This document shows positions 27,631-36,998 of a stretch of 64,000 nt of DNA, in pieces. The position numbers and the translations under genes were made by a program. Origin of the DNA: Pantoea agglomerans NBRC 102470 (GTDB lineage: Bacteria > Pseudomonadota > Gammaproteobacteria > Enterobacterales > Enterobacteriaceae); NCBI RefSeq assembly GCF_001598475.1, contig NZ_BCZA01000006.1, positions 1-64,000 on the forward strand. Reading direction: 5' to 3'. How positions within the stretch are numbered: position 1 is the stretch's first letter; each line of letters opens with the position of its first letter. A model generated the notes under the pieces. The model was not told the DNA's origin. It saw nothing but the letters and a program-made list of their open reading frames with translations, and searched no databases.

Positions 27631-28143
27631 ATGAATACCTATTCAACCCGCCGTTTCGCGCTGTTAATTACCGGAGTGCTTGGCTGCTTATTTACTTTTT
27701 TTGTGTGGCGCAATGAAATTGACCGTAATACCTTTCTGACTCAACCTGTGCTCGACGCATTATGGTGTGCCGTCCTGCCGCTGGGACTGGCTCTTTTTTT
27801 TATTATTAAAAAATGGGGTAAAGGTGAGGCTGTCAACGGCATAATGAATAACATCAAACTTTTCGCAGGGTCCGTTCTGCTGATGGCCTTTTTTAGCTAT
27901 ATGCTGCTGACCACGGTTATCTGGCTTCTTCCGGGCACCCTCAGCAAGTATACCGCTTATAGCGAGTTTTCGGGCGGCGGGCGTCACGACTGTTCGGGTG
28001 TTGAGGTTAACGACCCGGACCTGCAAAGACGGATAAAGGTCTGTGAACCCGTGGGCAATTATTTTGCCGGCGGAACGGTTCGCGTGACTAAACGAAGCAA
28101 TGCGGCAGGCATGAGCATTGTTAACGCTAAAATCAAAGAGTAA
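27631..28143 (+). CDS. Hypothetical inner-membrane protein
   Basis: A 170-residue protein with three hydrophobic segments (about residues 10-25, 42-60 and 72-98: LFAGSVLLMAFFSYMLLTTV) and a 70-residue soluble tail. The tail has two cysteines (HDCSG, RIKVCEPVG) that could form a disulfide if it is periplasmic. GGGAGAG lies before the ATG. I do not recognise the family. A stem-loop follows the stop. Confidence 0.65.
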   Translation: MNTYSTRRFALLITGVLGCLFTFFVWRNEIDRNTFLTQPVLDALWCAVLPLGLALFFIIKKWGKGEAVNGIMNNIKLFAGSVLLMAFFSYMLLTTVIWLLPGTLSKYTAYSEFSGGGRHDCSGVEVNDPDLQRRIKVCEPVGNYFAGGTVRVTKRSNAAGMSIVNAKIKE

Positions 28144-28161
28144 ACGTCATTACGCAGCTCG

Positions 28162-28183
28162 GGGCCTGAGTACCTTCAGGCCC
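28162..28183 (+). terminator. Stem-loop after the membrane protein
   Basis: Perfect 8-bp stem GGGCCTGA (28162-28169) with TCAGGCCC (28176-28183), 18 bp after the stop, without a T run. Confidence 0.45.
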
Positions 28184-28293
28184 ACACATAAACAGCATGA
28201 TTTCTTTATACAACAGCCGTCATTCTTTTGTTAAAACTCAGAACTCGATATCTTCCAGGCTGAAGATTTCAGTCTGATCATTGTAGGAAAAAA

Positions 28294-28763
28294 TTATGCC
28301 AGAATCACAATCACCATCGTGAGCAATACCCAGCCTATGGCGTGAATATCTTTATGCATGATAGCCTGAGCCAGATAGCCGCCTACGCCGGGCAGCGTAT
28401 AAGCGTTATTGCCCACGGTGATCGCTTCGGAGGCCACGAAAAAGAACCAGCCACCAGACATTGACATCATCATGTTCCAGATCAGCCCCGGAACGGCAAA
28501 AGGCACGTCCAGTTTCCAGAAACATTGCCATGCTGTCAGATGGAAACTGCGGGAAACCTCCACCAAATCCGCAGATACGGTGCGTAACGATTGATAGAAG
28601 CTAAAGGTCATGTTCCATGCCTGGCTGGTGAACAATGCGAAGATCGCCGCCAGCTCTACGCCCAGTACCTGTCCAGGAAACAGCGCAATAAAGAACGTCA
28701 CGGTAAAAGAGATTTAGCCTAGCACCGGAACGGATTGCAGAATATCGAGTGTGTATGAGTAAA
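28294..28763 (-). pseudogene. Broken ABC anion-type permease (COG4986-like)
   Basis: The open 135 residues (28701-28294) contain AAIFALFTSQAWNMTFSFYQ and MMSMSGGWFFFVASEAITVG, blocks of the duplicated nitrate/sulfonate-type permease family. Upstream the same frame continues as TLDILQSVPVLG, then an in-frame TAA (28716-28714), then ISFTVTFF. The 3' end stops early at VIVILA, before the usual tail. The full family is several times longer, so this is a relic cut at both ends with a nonsense codon. No binding protein or ATPase partner is nearby. Confidence 0.75.
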
Positions 28764-28950
28764 TCCCTCAAACATTTTTTTATACCCGCGCCATGAATTT
28801 ATAAAAATTATAGGCTGATGTCAGCTGATGTATCTTTATTGCAACGGCTGAATACTGTGATGACTGAATCAATTCACTTAAACCAGGGATACTCGTTTGT
28901 GTTAAAACAATGTTTCAAGGCAACCAGGCCTGAAACATGACGGAGCATAA

Positions 28951-29352
28951 ATGAGAACGCAGAAGCGATGTATGGGATATGTGGCCATCGTGGTTGATGA
29001 CTATGATCGGGCAATTGAGTATTACACCGAAAAGCTGGGTTTTACCCTTGTTGAGGATACACCGCAGCCAGGTAAACGCTGGGTTGTAGTTACACCTGAC
29101 CCTGAAAGCGATTGCAATCTTCTTCTGGCTCGCGCTTCAAATGACAGACAGGAAGGTTTTATCGGCAATCAGTGCGGCGGAAGAGTATTCCTTTTTCTGC
29201 AGACGGATGACTTCTGGCGAGACTATAAAGCCATGAAATCGAAAGGCGTTACATTCTCCCAGGAGCCTCGTGAAGAGGAGTACGGAACCGTGGTGGTTTT
29301 TGAAGATCTGTACGGCAACCGCTGGGACCTTTATCAGAACAGGCAGAATTAA
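28951..29352 (+). CDS. VOC family (glyoxalase-like) protein
   Basis: A 133-residue single VOC domain: GYVAIVVDDYDRAIEYYTEKLGF at the start and FEDLYGNRWDLYQ at the end, with a metal-type Glu-Asp context. The family covers glyoxalase I, fosfomycin resistance and bleomycin-binding proteins; nothing here picks one of them. CGGAG lies before the ATG. It stands alone, convergent with fetB. Confidence 0.8.
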   Translation: MRTQKRCMGYVAIVVDDYDRAIEYYTEKLGFTLVEDTPQPGKRWVVVTPDPESDCNLLLARASNDRQEGFIGNQCGGRVFLFLQTDDFWRDYKAMKSKGVTFSQEPREEEYGTVVVFEDLYGNRWDLYQNRQN

Positions 29353-29460
29353 AAACCAAAGCCAGTTGTGTATCAGGCATCCAGATGAACAATAAAAGTA
29401 CGAACCCTGCCGGGATACTTCAGATCAGCGGGGAGTGTTTTTGAAGCATCCCCTGAGCAC

Positions 29461-29511
29461 TCTGCTATCAATTAAGCGCTCGCGAGCAACAGAGCGCCGT
29501 GTGATAGCAGA
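29461..29511. repeat. Two-part stem-loop between convergent genes
   Basis: Outer perfect arms TCTGCTATCA (29461-29470) and TGATAGCAGA (29502-29511) enclose inner arms GCGCTC (29476-29481) and GAGCGC (29492-29497). It lies between the VOC gene and fetB, both of which end here, so it may act as a terminator or RNA-end structure for both, though it has no good T tract. Confidence 0.55.
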
Positions 29512-29559
29512 CTTACTTTCCTCACCAGCTATAACCTTCAGATCCGCCAATCAGTTTCG

Positions 29560-30339
29560 CTAATCCAGCGATCTATCCGATATTTTTAGCTGCGCCCTGG
29601 CATTATAAAAACGACGATAGGATAAATAGACAGCAATGATCGTTGACAGACTGGCAGTTCCTATCAGCATAAACGTAACCATAATCTGATACTTAATCGC
29701 CTTGAGCGGATCTATTCCGGCGAAAATCAGTCCGGACATCATCCCTGGCAGGCTGACCAGTCCGACGGTTTTGGCAGCGTCCACCGTCGGCATCATGGCT
29801 GTACGAATGCTGTCGGCAATGATGCGGCCCGATGCCAGCTTCACCGATGCGCCAAGGCTCAGCATCTCCATAATTTTCTGCTGGTTGTCGCTGAAGCGCT
29901 GGTTCAGGTTGCTGTAACAGAGCCCTACTGCGACCATGGCATTACCGGCGATCATGCCCGTGATGGGGATGACCTGCATCGGAACAAACGCTATCGCCCC
30001 GCTCAGCACCAGAATCGTCAGCGTGATAACGGTGCCACTAAAAATAGCAACAAACGATATCGTAAAAGCGTTATCAATATTTCGACCGCGTTTACGGGCG
30101 TTGATCGCGGCATTAACGCAGATAAACAGCACCATCAGTACCGTCAGCCAGCTGTTATTAACATCGAAGATCGACTTCAATACAAAGCCGACAATCACCA
30201 GCTGAATTATCGCCCGGAATACACTCCAGAGAATATCTTTGCTCATGCCGAGCTTTTCTTTCTGGCTGATAAGCAGCGCTATAGCCACCAGCGTCAGTGA
30301 CAGCAATAGAGAGGTGTCACTGATATTATGCTGATTCAC
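29560..30339 (-). CDS. fetB: Iron exporter permease FetB
   Basis: A 259-residue membrane protein matching E. coli FetB (YbbM): KEKLGMSKDILWSVFRAIIQ, FVPMQVIPITGMIAGNAMVA and KTVGLVSLPGMMSGLIFAGI are all shared. With the FetA ATPase it exports iron and raises resistance to oxidative stress. GTG 30339 is chosen since it aligns with the E. coli start (NQHNISDTSLLL against MNSHNITNESLAL) and has GGAGAATAAGC upstream. It overlaps the end of fetA by 14 bases. Confidence 0.93.
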   Translation of the reverse strand: MNQHNISDTSLLLSLTLVAIALLISQKEKLGMSKDILWSVFRAIIQLVIVGFVLKSIFDVNNSWLTVLMVLFICVNAAINARKRGRNIDNAFTISFVAIFSGTVITLTILVLSGAIAFVPMQVIPITGMIAGNAMVAVGLCYSNLNQRFSDNQQKIMEMLSLGASVKLASGRIIADSIRTAMMPTVDAAKTVGLVSLPGMMSGLIFAGIDPLKAIKYQIMVTFMLIGTASLSTIIAVYLSYRRFYNARAQLKISDRSLD

Positions 30340-30994
30340 GCTTATTCTCCTTTTCTGGCGGCTCAAGCCGAAGCACCTGCTCAGCCTGCTGGATATCGTT
30401 AACGTCATGGCTAATCCGCACCACGGCTACCTTTTCTTCAGCTGAGATCCGGTTAATCAGTGAAAGTACTGATAGTCTGTTCTCTTCATCAAGTGCGCTG
30501 GTGACTTCATCCAGTAACAGTACCTCAGGCATAAACTGCAGATTGCGCAGTAGTCCGACACGCTGCTTTTCTCCGCCTGATAGTTGTTCAACAGGTTTAT
30601 TCAGCATATCCGGAGAGAGATTTACGCTTTCCAGCGCAGCAACAAGTTTGTCCCGCTGAGGTTTCTGACGTCGAATCTGCCATGGCAGCGCCAGGTTGTC
30701 ATATACCGTCTGACCAAACAGTTGCGGCGTCTGAAAACAGTACGAGACCTGCTGGCGATAGGCCTCTGCTCTCAGCGTGGTGATATCACTGTTCCTGAAG
30801 AAAAGTTGCCCGGAGGTGGGGGTAATCAGCGAAGCAAGGATTTTGAGGAAGGTACTTTTTCCGCTTCCGGATGGGCCGGTCAGCAAGACGCAATCACCCT
30901 GATATAACTGCAGGGAGACCGGTTTCAGTAGCTGCCTATCCCCGACTGAAAAAGCGACATCCTGCACATCCAGCAGGAGTGAAACTCTGTCCAT
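30326..30994 (-). CDS. fetA: Iron exporter ATP-binding protein FetA
   Basis: A 222-residue ABC ATPase of the FetA (YbbL) group. Walker A is GPSGSGKST near residue 40, the signature LSGGEKQRVGLLRNLQ and the Walker B VLLLDEVTSALD. The Q loop reads YCFQTPQLFGQTVYDNL. It is the first gene of a two-gene operon with fetB. No Fur box is obvious in front, which fits an exporter rather than an importer. Confidence 0.93.
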   Translation of the reverse strand: MDRVSLLLDVQDVAFSVGDRQLLKPVSLQLYQGDCVLLTGPSGSGKSTFLKILASLITPTSGQLFFRNSDITTLRAEAYRQQVSYCFQTPQLFGQTVYDNLALPWQIRRQKPQRDKLVAALESVNLSPDMLNKPVEQLSGGEKQRVGLLRNLQFMPEVLLLDEVTSALDEENRLSVLSLINRISAEEKVAVVRISHDVNDIQQAEQVLRLEPPEKENKRESA

Positions 30995-31084
30995 ATTTGC
31001 GCCTCAGGACCTGACAAATTGAGTGTTGGCAGTATCAAAAAAAGCAGGAGTTACCCTTCACAGGCAGATTACCGGTACTGCATG

Positions 31085-31121
31085 TTGCAGCGCACTCACA
31101 CTGCTGGCGTGGGCGCTGCAA
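31085..31121. repeat. Inverted repeat upstream of fetA
   Basis: Perfect 9-bp arms TTGCAGCGC (31085-31093) and GCGCTGCAA (31113-31121), spaced by 19 bp, lie about 100 bp before fetA. It could be an operator for fetAB or a stem-loop at the 5' end of its mRNA. The rest of 30995-31296 shows nothing. Confidence 0.5.
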
Positions 31122-31296
31122 GGCAAATGTACATCAGGCTATGAAATATAAGGCATTTAATTGCGGCTATGCATCTTCTGAGTAAAAAATCAGTGTGTGG
31201 AGGTGTCCGCCAGCCAAAACTCAATATGATCCTGCACGAGGAACGTGGCAGGCATCGGGTTTAAATCAGAGTGGCAGACACGCTGCCACCCGACAA

Positions 31297-31785
31297 TTAT
31301 TTGTTTTTCCAGCTGGTAGAGACCGGGTTGGTTACGGTGTTTTTTTCCTGAGTATAGGTGCCGTTCTGCTGCGCAATGGCTTCACCGGTATCCACAATGG
31401 CATTCTGAATAAAGACGTTCTGCTCGTCACCCCTGATAAAAGTTAACTGATGAAAAGCCGTTTTATTGCCCCAGTCAGCAGAAGGCAGAGAGATAAAACG
31501 CACCGTGAAAGTTTCATCATCAAACTTGCCCTGCATGACGTAAACACCGTAGTGGTTTTCGCCCTGAGAAATGATTTTATAGGTACCGTTGTCGTAATAA
31601 TAAATCTCCGCATCCGGAAACGGCTTTTTGTCATACATTTTTCGGTAGTGCAGCACCTGTTTGATGGTGGGCTGGCCGAAGCTGACGGCGAGGTTTTTAC
31701 CATCTGCTGACGTCGTCAGACCTTCAGCGTGAACACTGCTCATCAGCATTAACAGACTTGTAGCGGCCATTGCGGTTGCTTTCAC
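31297..31785 (-). CDS. Hypothetical periplasmic protein
   Basis: A 162-residue protein starting at GTG 31785 after GAGGAGAAAGA. A signal peptide ends near SVHAEG. The mature part is strand-rich (AEIYYYDNGTYKIISQGENHYG, FDDETFTVRFISLP) and has no cysteine, suggesting a small beta-rich periplasmic fold. I do not recognise a family. The longer upstream reading frame has no ribosome site and is not used. Confidence 0.65.
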   Translation of the reverse strand: MKATAMAATSLLMLMSSVHAEGLTTSADGKNLAVSFGQPTIKQVLHYRKMYDKKPFPDAEIYYYDNGTYKIISQGENHYGVYVMQGKFDDETFTVRFISLPSADWGNKTAFHQLTFIRGDEQNVFIQNAIVDTGEAIAQQNGTYTQEKNTVTNPVSTSWKNK

Positions 31786-32215
31786 TCTCTTTCTCCTCAG
31801 CGGATTACGGGGACAACAAGCGTATGAGACCCCAGAACTTACACGGTGGTGAGTATCTGTTGAAGAGGCAGATAACATATTATTACACAATGTTATAATC
31901 ACGCCCTGCAACCTGGCGACTTGAGCCGTAGTTGACCGGGTTGCCCGATATCGAAAGCGCTCGGATGCAGAAGGAAGCGGTTATCGCATTGAAAATAAAA
32001 AATAAACGCCAGGCTGACGTTTAAAGTTCGCCAGTGACGCTTAATGCCGCAACCCGGTGGAAAGCTGTTTAACTGCTTAAACGAATATCGGTCTGCTGCC
32101 GGCCGCTATAACAAAACGGCGCAGACCGATCTTTCGCTGGCAAATCCGGGCTGAATCCTGCTCTTTTACAGAAAATCAGGCACTAAGCGCAGACAGCCCA
32201 GGGCAAGGGGAACGT
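31786..32215. other. Gene-free spacer with a strong stem-loop
   Basis: At 32087-32130 ATCGGTCTGC pairs with GCAGACCGAT, with an inner GCCG/CGGC pair after a one-base bulge. Just before it GTTTAA/TTAAAC (32067-32082) forms a small hairpin. These lie downstream of the minus-strand phytase-like gene and may end or protect its mRNA. No gene is seen. Confidence 0.5.
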
Positions 32216-33574
32216 TTATTTCAGCGGTTCCGGCAGCGTTACGATCCACAACTCGCTGTCCGACTCCGGTTTCTTCAGCGGCTTCACGCCGATCGTCGTT
32301 GCAACCGGCTCACCCTCTACAGTAAGTTCCCCCTTTTCGTTCAGCCGATAATCCTTGCGCTTCTTACCTTCCACCGGATTTTGCATGACCGTTTTCACGC
32401 CGAAGTCATTGTCATTGGCGACCGCCAGGGTTTTACTGTCGATAAGCGCCAGTCCTTCGGCCTTCTCCTGCTGCCAGCCGAGTTGACGTAAATCGACCAC
32501 CAGCGTTTTAGCTGCGAGCTTAATGCCTCGCTGCGCCAGCGCTTTCTCGTCGTCCGACTCCGGATACTCACCAGGCTTATCGAATGCGGCAAGATCGGTA
32601 GCCGCACTGAGATCCACCTTATAGATAAGGTTGCGCATCGCGTCGTTTTTATCGCTGCCTTGTTCAATCAAGAGAATATGCTGATTATCGAGCGCCACGA
32701 TATCGCCAATTTTGGCGTCGCTGTTTTTACTATAAGCCTCGCTGTCGATAGGGTATCCATACATCGCGGTTTTCCCGGTCGCCGGATCGAAGCTCACCAG
32801 CCGGGTAAAGCGCGCCTGCTTTTTACTTTTACCGTTGATATCCAGCGTACTCTGCACCGCGGCGATGATGCGCCCGTCCGGCATACGGGTAAGCCCTTCA
32901 AAACCACGATTAGGCTGACGCCACTTAAGAATATTAGGCAGTCCGCCCGCAATGGATTTTTCCCCTGCCATGGCCTGCGGCCCGTGAATCGCCAGAATCT
33001 TTCCGCGTTGATCAACGTTAATCAGAAACGGTCCATATTCGTCGCACAACCAGTACCCGCCCTTCCCGTCCGGCGTAATGCCTTCCGTATCCAGACCACG
33101 GTTATCGCCCTTCAGCACTTTCAGTGTGTCGCTTAACGCGACTTCATTGGTTGAGCCGATGACACCATCCTGTAGCGGCAATCCGTTAATATTGCCCTTG
33201 TCGTCATGTAGTGGTCTGGCGTCCGTGGCTTCTGCTTTGCCGTTCTGCACCCGAATATTCATCAGCAGCGGAGCGAAGTCTGGCGTGACGAAAATTTTTG
33301 ACTCATGTTTGCCCACATCGGGTGAGTCGGCATTCGGCCCACGATCGGTGACGGTCGCGAAGGTGAGCGCATCCCCCTGCTTACCGGTAAACAGCAAACC
33401 GGAGCCGATTCCCACCGGCAAACCATCCGGAAACGTACTGGCGAACGCGCCGCTGTAGCTGACGCGCGTACCTTCCGGAAAACTGACGATATAGTGCTCA
33501 GCCTGAGGTTGCGCCGCAAGACCAGAAAACGAGAGCGCACAACTGATAACCAAAGAAATCGTTTTTATTTTCAT
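32216..33574 (-). CDS. Esterase-like phytase-family periplasmic protein
   Basis: A 452-residue exported protein with a signal peptide (MKIKTISLVISCALSFSGLAA). It fits the phytase-like/esterase-like beta-propeller family, with FATVTDRGPNADSP, GLDTEGITPDGKGGYWLCDEYGPF, RGFEGLTRMPDGRI and AEGLALIDSKTLAVANDND. The DRGPN and EGI...DEYGP blocks carry the acidic residues that bind calcium in related phytases. It may hydrolyse phosphate esters in the periplasm. ATG 33574 gives the clean signal peptide; the ribosome site is weak. Confidence 0.8.
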   Translation of the reverse strand: MKIKTISLVISCALSFSGLAAQPQAEHYIVSFPEGTRVSYSGAFASTFPDGLPVGIGSGLLFTGKQGDALTFATVTDRGPNADSPDVGKHESKIFVTPDFAPLLMNIRVQNGKAEATDARPLHDDKGNINGLPLQDGVIGSTNEVALSDTLKVLKGDNRGLDTEGITPDGKGGYWLCDEYGPFLINVDQRGKILAIHGPQAMAGEKSIAGGLPNILKWRQPNRGFEGLTRMPDGRIIAAVQSTLDINGKSKKQARFTRLVSFDPATGKTAMYGYPIDSEAYSKNSDAKIGDIVALDNQHILLIEQGSDKNDAMRNLIYKVDLSAATDLAAFDKPGEYPESDDEKALAQRGIKLAAKTLVVDLRQLGWQQEKAEGLALIDSKTLAVANDNDFGVKTVMQNPVEGKKRKDYRLNEKGELTVEGEPVATTIGVKPLKKPESDSELWIVTLPEPLK

Positions 33575-33878
33575 AATATTAAATCCATGAGAGAAAGCTG
33601 ACAGCGTAAAGAACATAAATGACAGGAAAATGAAATTTGCGGTAAAAACGGACAGCTAACAGGTTGATTTTGCCACCGTTAAGGCGCCGACTGGTGAGGT
33701 GGTGAACGTTGAGTGAACGTTGATTTGTGCGCAACGCTGTCTGCTCAGTGCCAGGATCTGACATTGGCAGAAAAATGATTGTTATTCATCACCATATTGC
33801 TATCGTTATGCACTTCCGGATGTGAACCACAGATGAGAAAGCTTGCGGGCTACTCACTTTTCAAAAAAAGGATTTGAT
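33575..33878. other. Divergent intergenic region
   Basis: Separates the phytase-like gene and a plus-strand secreted protein. A loosely symmetric AT-rich stretch near 33775-33790 (TGATTGTTATTCA) recalls a Fur half site but is too weak to call. Nothing else is seen. Confidence 0.35.
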
Positions 33879-34478
33879 ATGTTTATGCGCCGTGCTTCTC
33901 TGTTTTTAATGTCAATGATGGCTATATCCCAGGCCCAGGCTGCTAACCTGCGGGCTGCCGATGTAATCACCTTTGATGTTGCCGGGGTAAAAACCGGTAT
34001 GGATTATGATGAGGCCGTAAAAGCCATGACTGAGCACTTTCATGTGCCAGCATCATCGTTAGACGTTGATAAATACCCGGCTCTAAATGTGGTAACAGGA
34101 GATAAGCAGCCACAGTATATTGCTTACGAAAAAAACGGCGTCAAACTGCTTGTACATTTTGAAGGCCGTGTTCCTGCAGATCCGAAACATGCGCTGGCTG
34201 TGTCTCAGATTTCTTACGAGCTCCCATACTCCACTGAAAATAAAAATGCCATGGCCAAAGCCGCCGTTGAAAAATATGGTGTCCAGTCAAATGCACCTTA
34301 CACACCGATGGTTTGGTGTAAAGCGCCCGGCAAGATGGCAACCATGGCATGCGGCCCGGATCCTGAGCAGCCGGTACTGAAATTATCAGGTACATCCCTG
34401 GAGATGAATGACCCATCGTGGACGAATGCCCGTATTAAAATGATGGACAGTAAACAAACCCGCACACCTGGTTTCTAA
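33879..34478 (+). CDS. Hypothetical periplasmic protein
   Basis: A 199-residue protein with a signal peptide (MFMRRASLFLMSMMAISQAQA, then NLRA). The mature part starts ADVITFDVAGVKTGMDYDEA, a pattern resembling proteins whose first segment describes a MarR-like or PASTA-like small domain, but no family can be named. Two cysteines (MVWCKAPGK, TMACGPDP) are placed for a disulfide. AAAGGA precedes ATG 33879. It is followed by a stem-loop. Confidence 0.65.
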   Translation: MFMRRASLFLMSMMAISQAQAANLRAADVITFDVAGVKTGMDYDEAVKAMTEHFHVPASSLDVDKYPALNVVTGDKQPQYIAYEKNGVKLLVHFEGRVPADPKHALAVSQISYELPYSTENKNAMAKAAVEKYGVQSNAPYTPMVWCKAPGKMATMACGPDPEQPVLKLSGTSLEMNDPSWTNARIKMMDSKQTRTPGF

Positions 34479-34488
34479 AGTGACTGAT

Positions 34489-34512
34489 GCCGCCAGATGA
34501 TCTTCTGGCGGC
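34489..34512 (+). terminator. Stem-loop after the secreted protein
   Basis: Perfect 9-bp stem GCCGCCAGA (34489-34497) with TCTGGCGGC (34504-34512), 10 bp after the stop. No T run, so termination would be weak or Rho-assisted. Confidence 0.5.
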
Positions 34513-35005
34513 TAAGTGCCAGACGCTGATCATGGTTTTATGACAAAGGCTGAAGAGCAGCAGGTGATATTCAGGCGAGATGATTATCAAACGTGATGCG
34601 GGACAGTTCTGCACAAAGCCAGCTCAGATAAGCTTTCAGTCCTTATTGAAAATTTTTATACACACAGAGCCTCAGCCACCAGCAGGCTGGCATTTTCTAA
34701 TGACTTTAATCTGACTCAACGTCTCCCTTCCGCCCATAACAAACCTCTATCAGACACATGATTTCTTAAAGCCCAGGCTGATAAAAGATGACAAGGCCAT
34801 ACTCTCTGCTCTGAGGTGGTGAGTAACTCCCAGAGCCAGTTTGCATACGGAAATGTGTACTCGCTCCGGGAGAATTTTCATAGGTTGAAACTGCGAACTG
34901 AACTGATGTTCTGGTTAGAGTAAATCAGAGACAGGCTGTCGTATCTCATCACCAGAACATCCCTGTATTTACCTGAGATAAGCGTTCATCAATGTGTGAT
35001 GTTTA
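34513..35005. other. Gene-free spacer of about 490 bp
   Basis: No frame with a ribosome site, no repeat and no recognisable regulatory site could be supported here. It is AT-rich and may be decayed sequence. Confidence 0.4.
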
Positions 35006-36181
35006 TTATTCAGGCGATTTTTCTATGCCGCTAGCCGAATTACTTATTCGCATCTGAAGACGAGAAATGTGCCCGGTGATATCTGCAGTTCTTTCTGCTA
35101 ATCCCCGGATAGCACTGGCGATGACAGAAAACCCACGGCCATGTACACCTGCTCTCGCGGCTTCGATACTGGCGTTCAGTGAAATGAGTTTGATCTGCGC
35201 AGCAATAATCCCGTTTTCAGAGACGAGTTCGGCAATTTCTTTTGCGGTTTCGGCGGTCTGAATGTTTCGCCTGACTTCGCTTTCCTCATGTCTGCCACGG
35301 TCTTTACGGCCCTGAATATCAATAAGCGCACCGACGGCACGCAAAGGGGTACCATCAGGTGCACGTTTAGTCTGCCCGCGGGCCTGAAACCACCGGTATT
35401 CACCACTTCGCAGTTTAAGACGATATTCAATATCAAAACCGGTTTTACCACTGAAGTCCATCAGGTGGCTGACGAAAGCATCGAGCGCATTCTGTTTGTC
35501 ATCCGGGTGAAGGCGTGATGCCCAACTGTCCATCACATCAGGAAACTCTTCAATGGTTTCAAAACCCAACAGCTTCCTGAACTGCGGTGACCACCAGAAT
35601 ACGTTGTCGGGATTCAGGGGATTTCCGCCAATAATATCCAGATCCCAGAGGCCGTCATTAAGCATTTCGCGCGACAGGTCAAAACGGGTGGAGACAATAT
35701 CAAACTTGCGGGACTGTGACGTTTCTTCTTCTGTATTCTCTATAACGGCAACCAGGCGCGGCGGCGTAAATTCACGACTGTATGATGCACGGATGCAAAA
35801 CCACTGAAAGGTATTTGCGCCAGTTTTGATCAGGCAGCGTAACAGCTTTTCATCACCGCTATGTTTGAGTGTATGACTTATCAAACCTTTGAACGCTTCC
35901 CGGAAATCCGCATGGATCATCTGGATCAGCGAAGAGAGCCCGACCTCCTTCTGCAGAGGCAATCCCATAAGCTGGCGTGCTTCAGGTGAAACAAATGCAG
36001 GCGCGTCACTTTTAAGATCGGTCGTCTCAACATACCAATAGCCTTTCTGGCTGAGGTTCATAATACATTTCAGCAGCGTGGCATCACTATGATCCACATC
36101 CATCGTTTCATCGATAAATTTCTCAGCGATATCCATCGTTGTCGGCTCTTTGGCGGACTGTTTCCGGAATAAATTCAGCAT
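35006..36181 (-). CDS. Soluble PAS-PAS chemoreceptor-like protein
   Basis: A 391-residue protein without membrane segments. Two PAS domains are seen, about residues 40-150 and 165-295 (NVFWWSPQFRKLLGFETIEE, then HPDDKQNALDAFVSHL and FDIEYRLKLRSGEYRWFQARG). The last 95 residues match only the tip of an MCP signalling hairpin (LISLNASIEAARAGVHGRGF, VIASAIRGLAERTADI). This is far shorter than the roughly 250 residues of a full signalling domain, and methylation helices are missing. It could still dock CheA/CheW or act as a partner in another pathway. An EAL protein with a PAS-like tail is the next gene, divergent. Confidence 0.75.
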   Translation of the reverse strand: MLNLFRKQSAKEPTTMDIAEKFIDETMDVDHSDATLLKCIMNLSQKGYWYVETTDLKSDAPAFVSPEARQLMGLPLQKEVGLSSLIQMIHADFREAFKGLISHTLKHSGDEKLLRCLIKTGANTFQWFCIRASYSREFTPPRLVAVIENTEEETSQSRKFDIVSTRFDLSREMLNDGLWDLDIIGGNPLNPDNVFWWSPQFRKLLGFETIEEFPDVMDSWASRLHPDDKQNALDAFVSHLMDFSGKTGFDIEYRLKLRSGEYRWFQARGQTKRAPDGTPLRAVGALIDIQGRKDRGRHEESEVRRNIQTAETAKEIAELVSENGIIAAQIKLISLNASIEAARAGVHGRGFSVIASAIRGLAERTADITGHISRLQMRISNSASGIEKSPE

Positions 36182-36998
36182 TATTTCTCCTGGTGAGCAT
36201 ATACAGGCATAAAAATATGCCTGAAAGGGTTATCGGCAGAACTTTCTGGATATTAAGTTAAAGGTCGCTGGTTTGAATTAATACCGTAACAAGATGCTAT
36301 AGATAGCTCGCCAGCGACAACTACCGGAGCTGAGGTGATGGATGAGCCTCACCGCCAGCGGGCTAAATTTATTTTTTTGAAATCCTGTGGCGCAAAATTA
36401 TCTTTGGTCTATGATATCTGGAAAATTTCAGGCCTTATAATCCCGACGCTCCGATTCCCAACGAAATTTACGTTGAAATGTTACTCTTAGTTTTGACACG
36501 CGATTGTGGATTTATACTAGCTGGCTATCGCGGATATTAAATGAGTGGTTTAGCTGTGGCATGTCACTTCTGCTGACAGGCGAAAACCCGCACATTACTT
36601 ATTGATATCCATAGGTATACTTCAGCAATTCATAAGAGAAACTGGCTGCTGATCATATTGGATGTATTAACAGGGTTTATTATTTAACTTAAGCGATATT
36701 TTTATGGGATTGGTTTCAATTTGTTTCTGGTTTACCATACCAGATACCATCAGCCTCATGCAGACCCGTGAGTTAAATAAGTATGGTATTTTATGTTCAT
36801 GAACTTTCCCCGCTCACTGACATCATAGCTATGTGTATCGCACTTAATAACCATAGACAATTTAAGGCCTCCGCAAAATGACGTTTGCAAAAGATTAATT
36901 TTTCCGCCGCAAACAAAACAGGGTTTTAAAAAAGGTTTTCTATTCCGTTCCCGCTCAGGTCATTAATGCCTTACAGAAATACGTTTCAGGATATTTAA
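36182..36998. other. 817-bp AT-rich divergent spacer
   Basis: Lies between the PAS-chemoreceptor-like gene and the EAL gene. A -35-like TTGACA at 36493-36498 precedes a CGCGAT/ATCGCG pair (36499-36504, 36527-36532) that spans a TATACT. The size is unusual and could hold long leaders, a small RNA or a deleted gene. I could not support any one of these. Confidence 0.4.

Noticed and set aside
27407-27646. 79-residue minus-strand frame
   Set aside because: Hydrophobic by chance, no ribosome site and overlaps the promoter region of the membrane protein at 27631.
33773-33793. Fur-box-like stretch between the phytase-like and secreted protein genes
   Set aside because: The symmetry is poor and GATAAT hexamers are missing, so it is not called.
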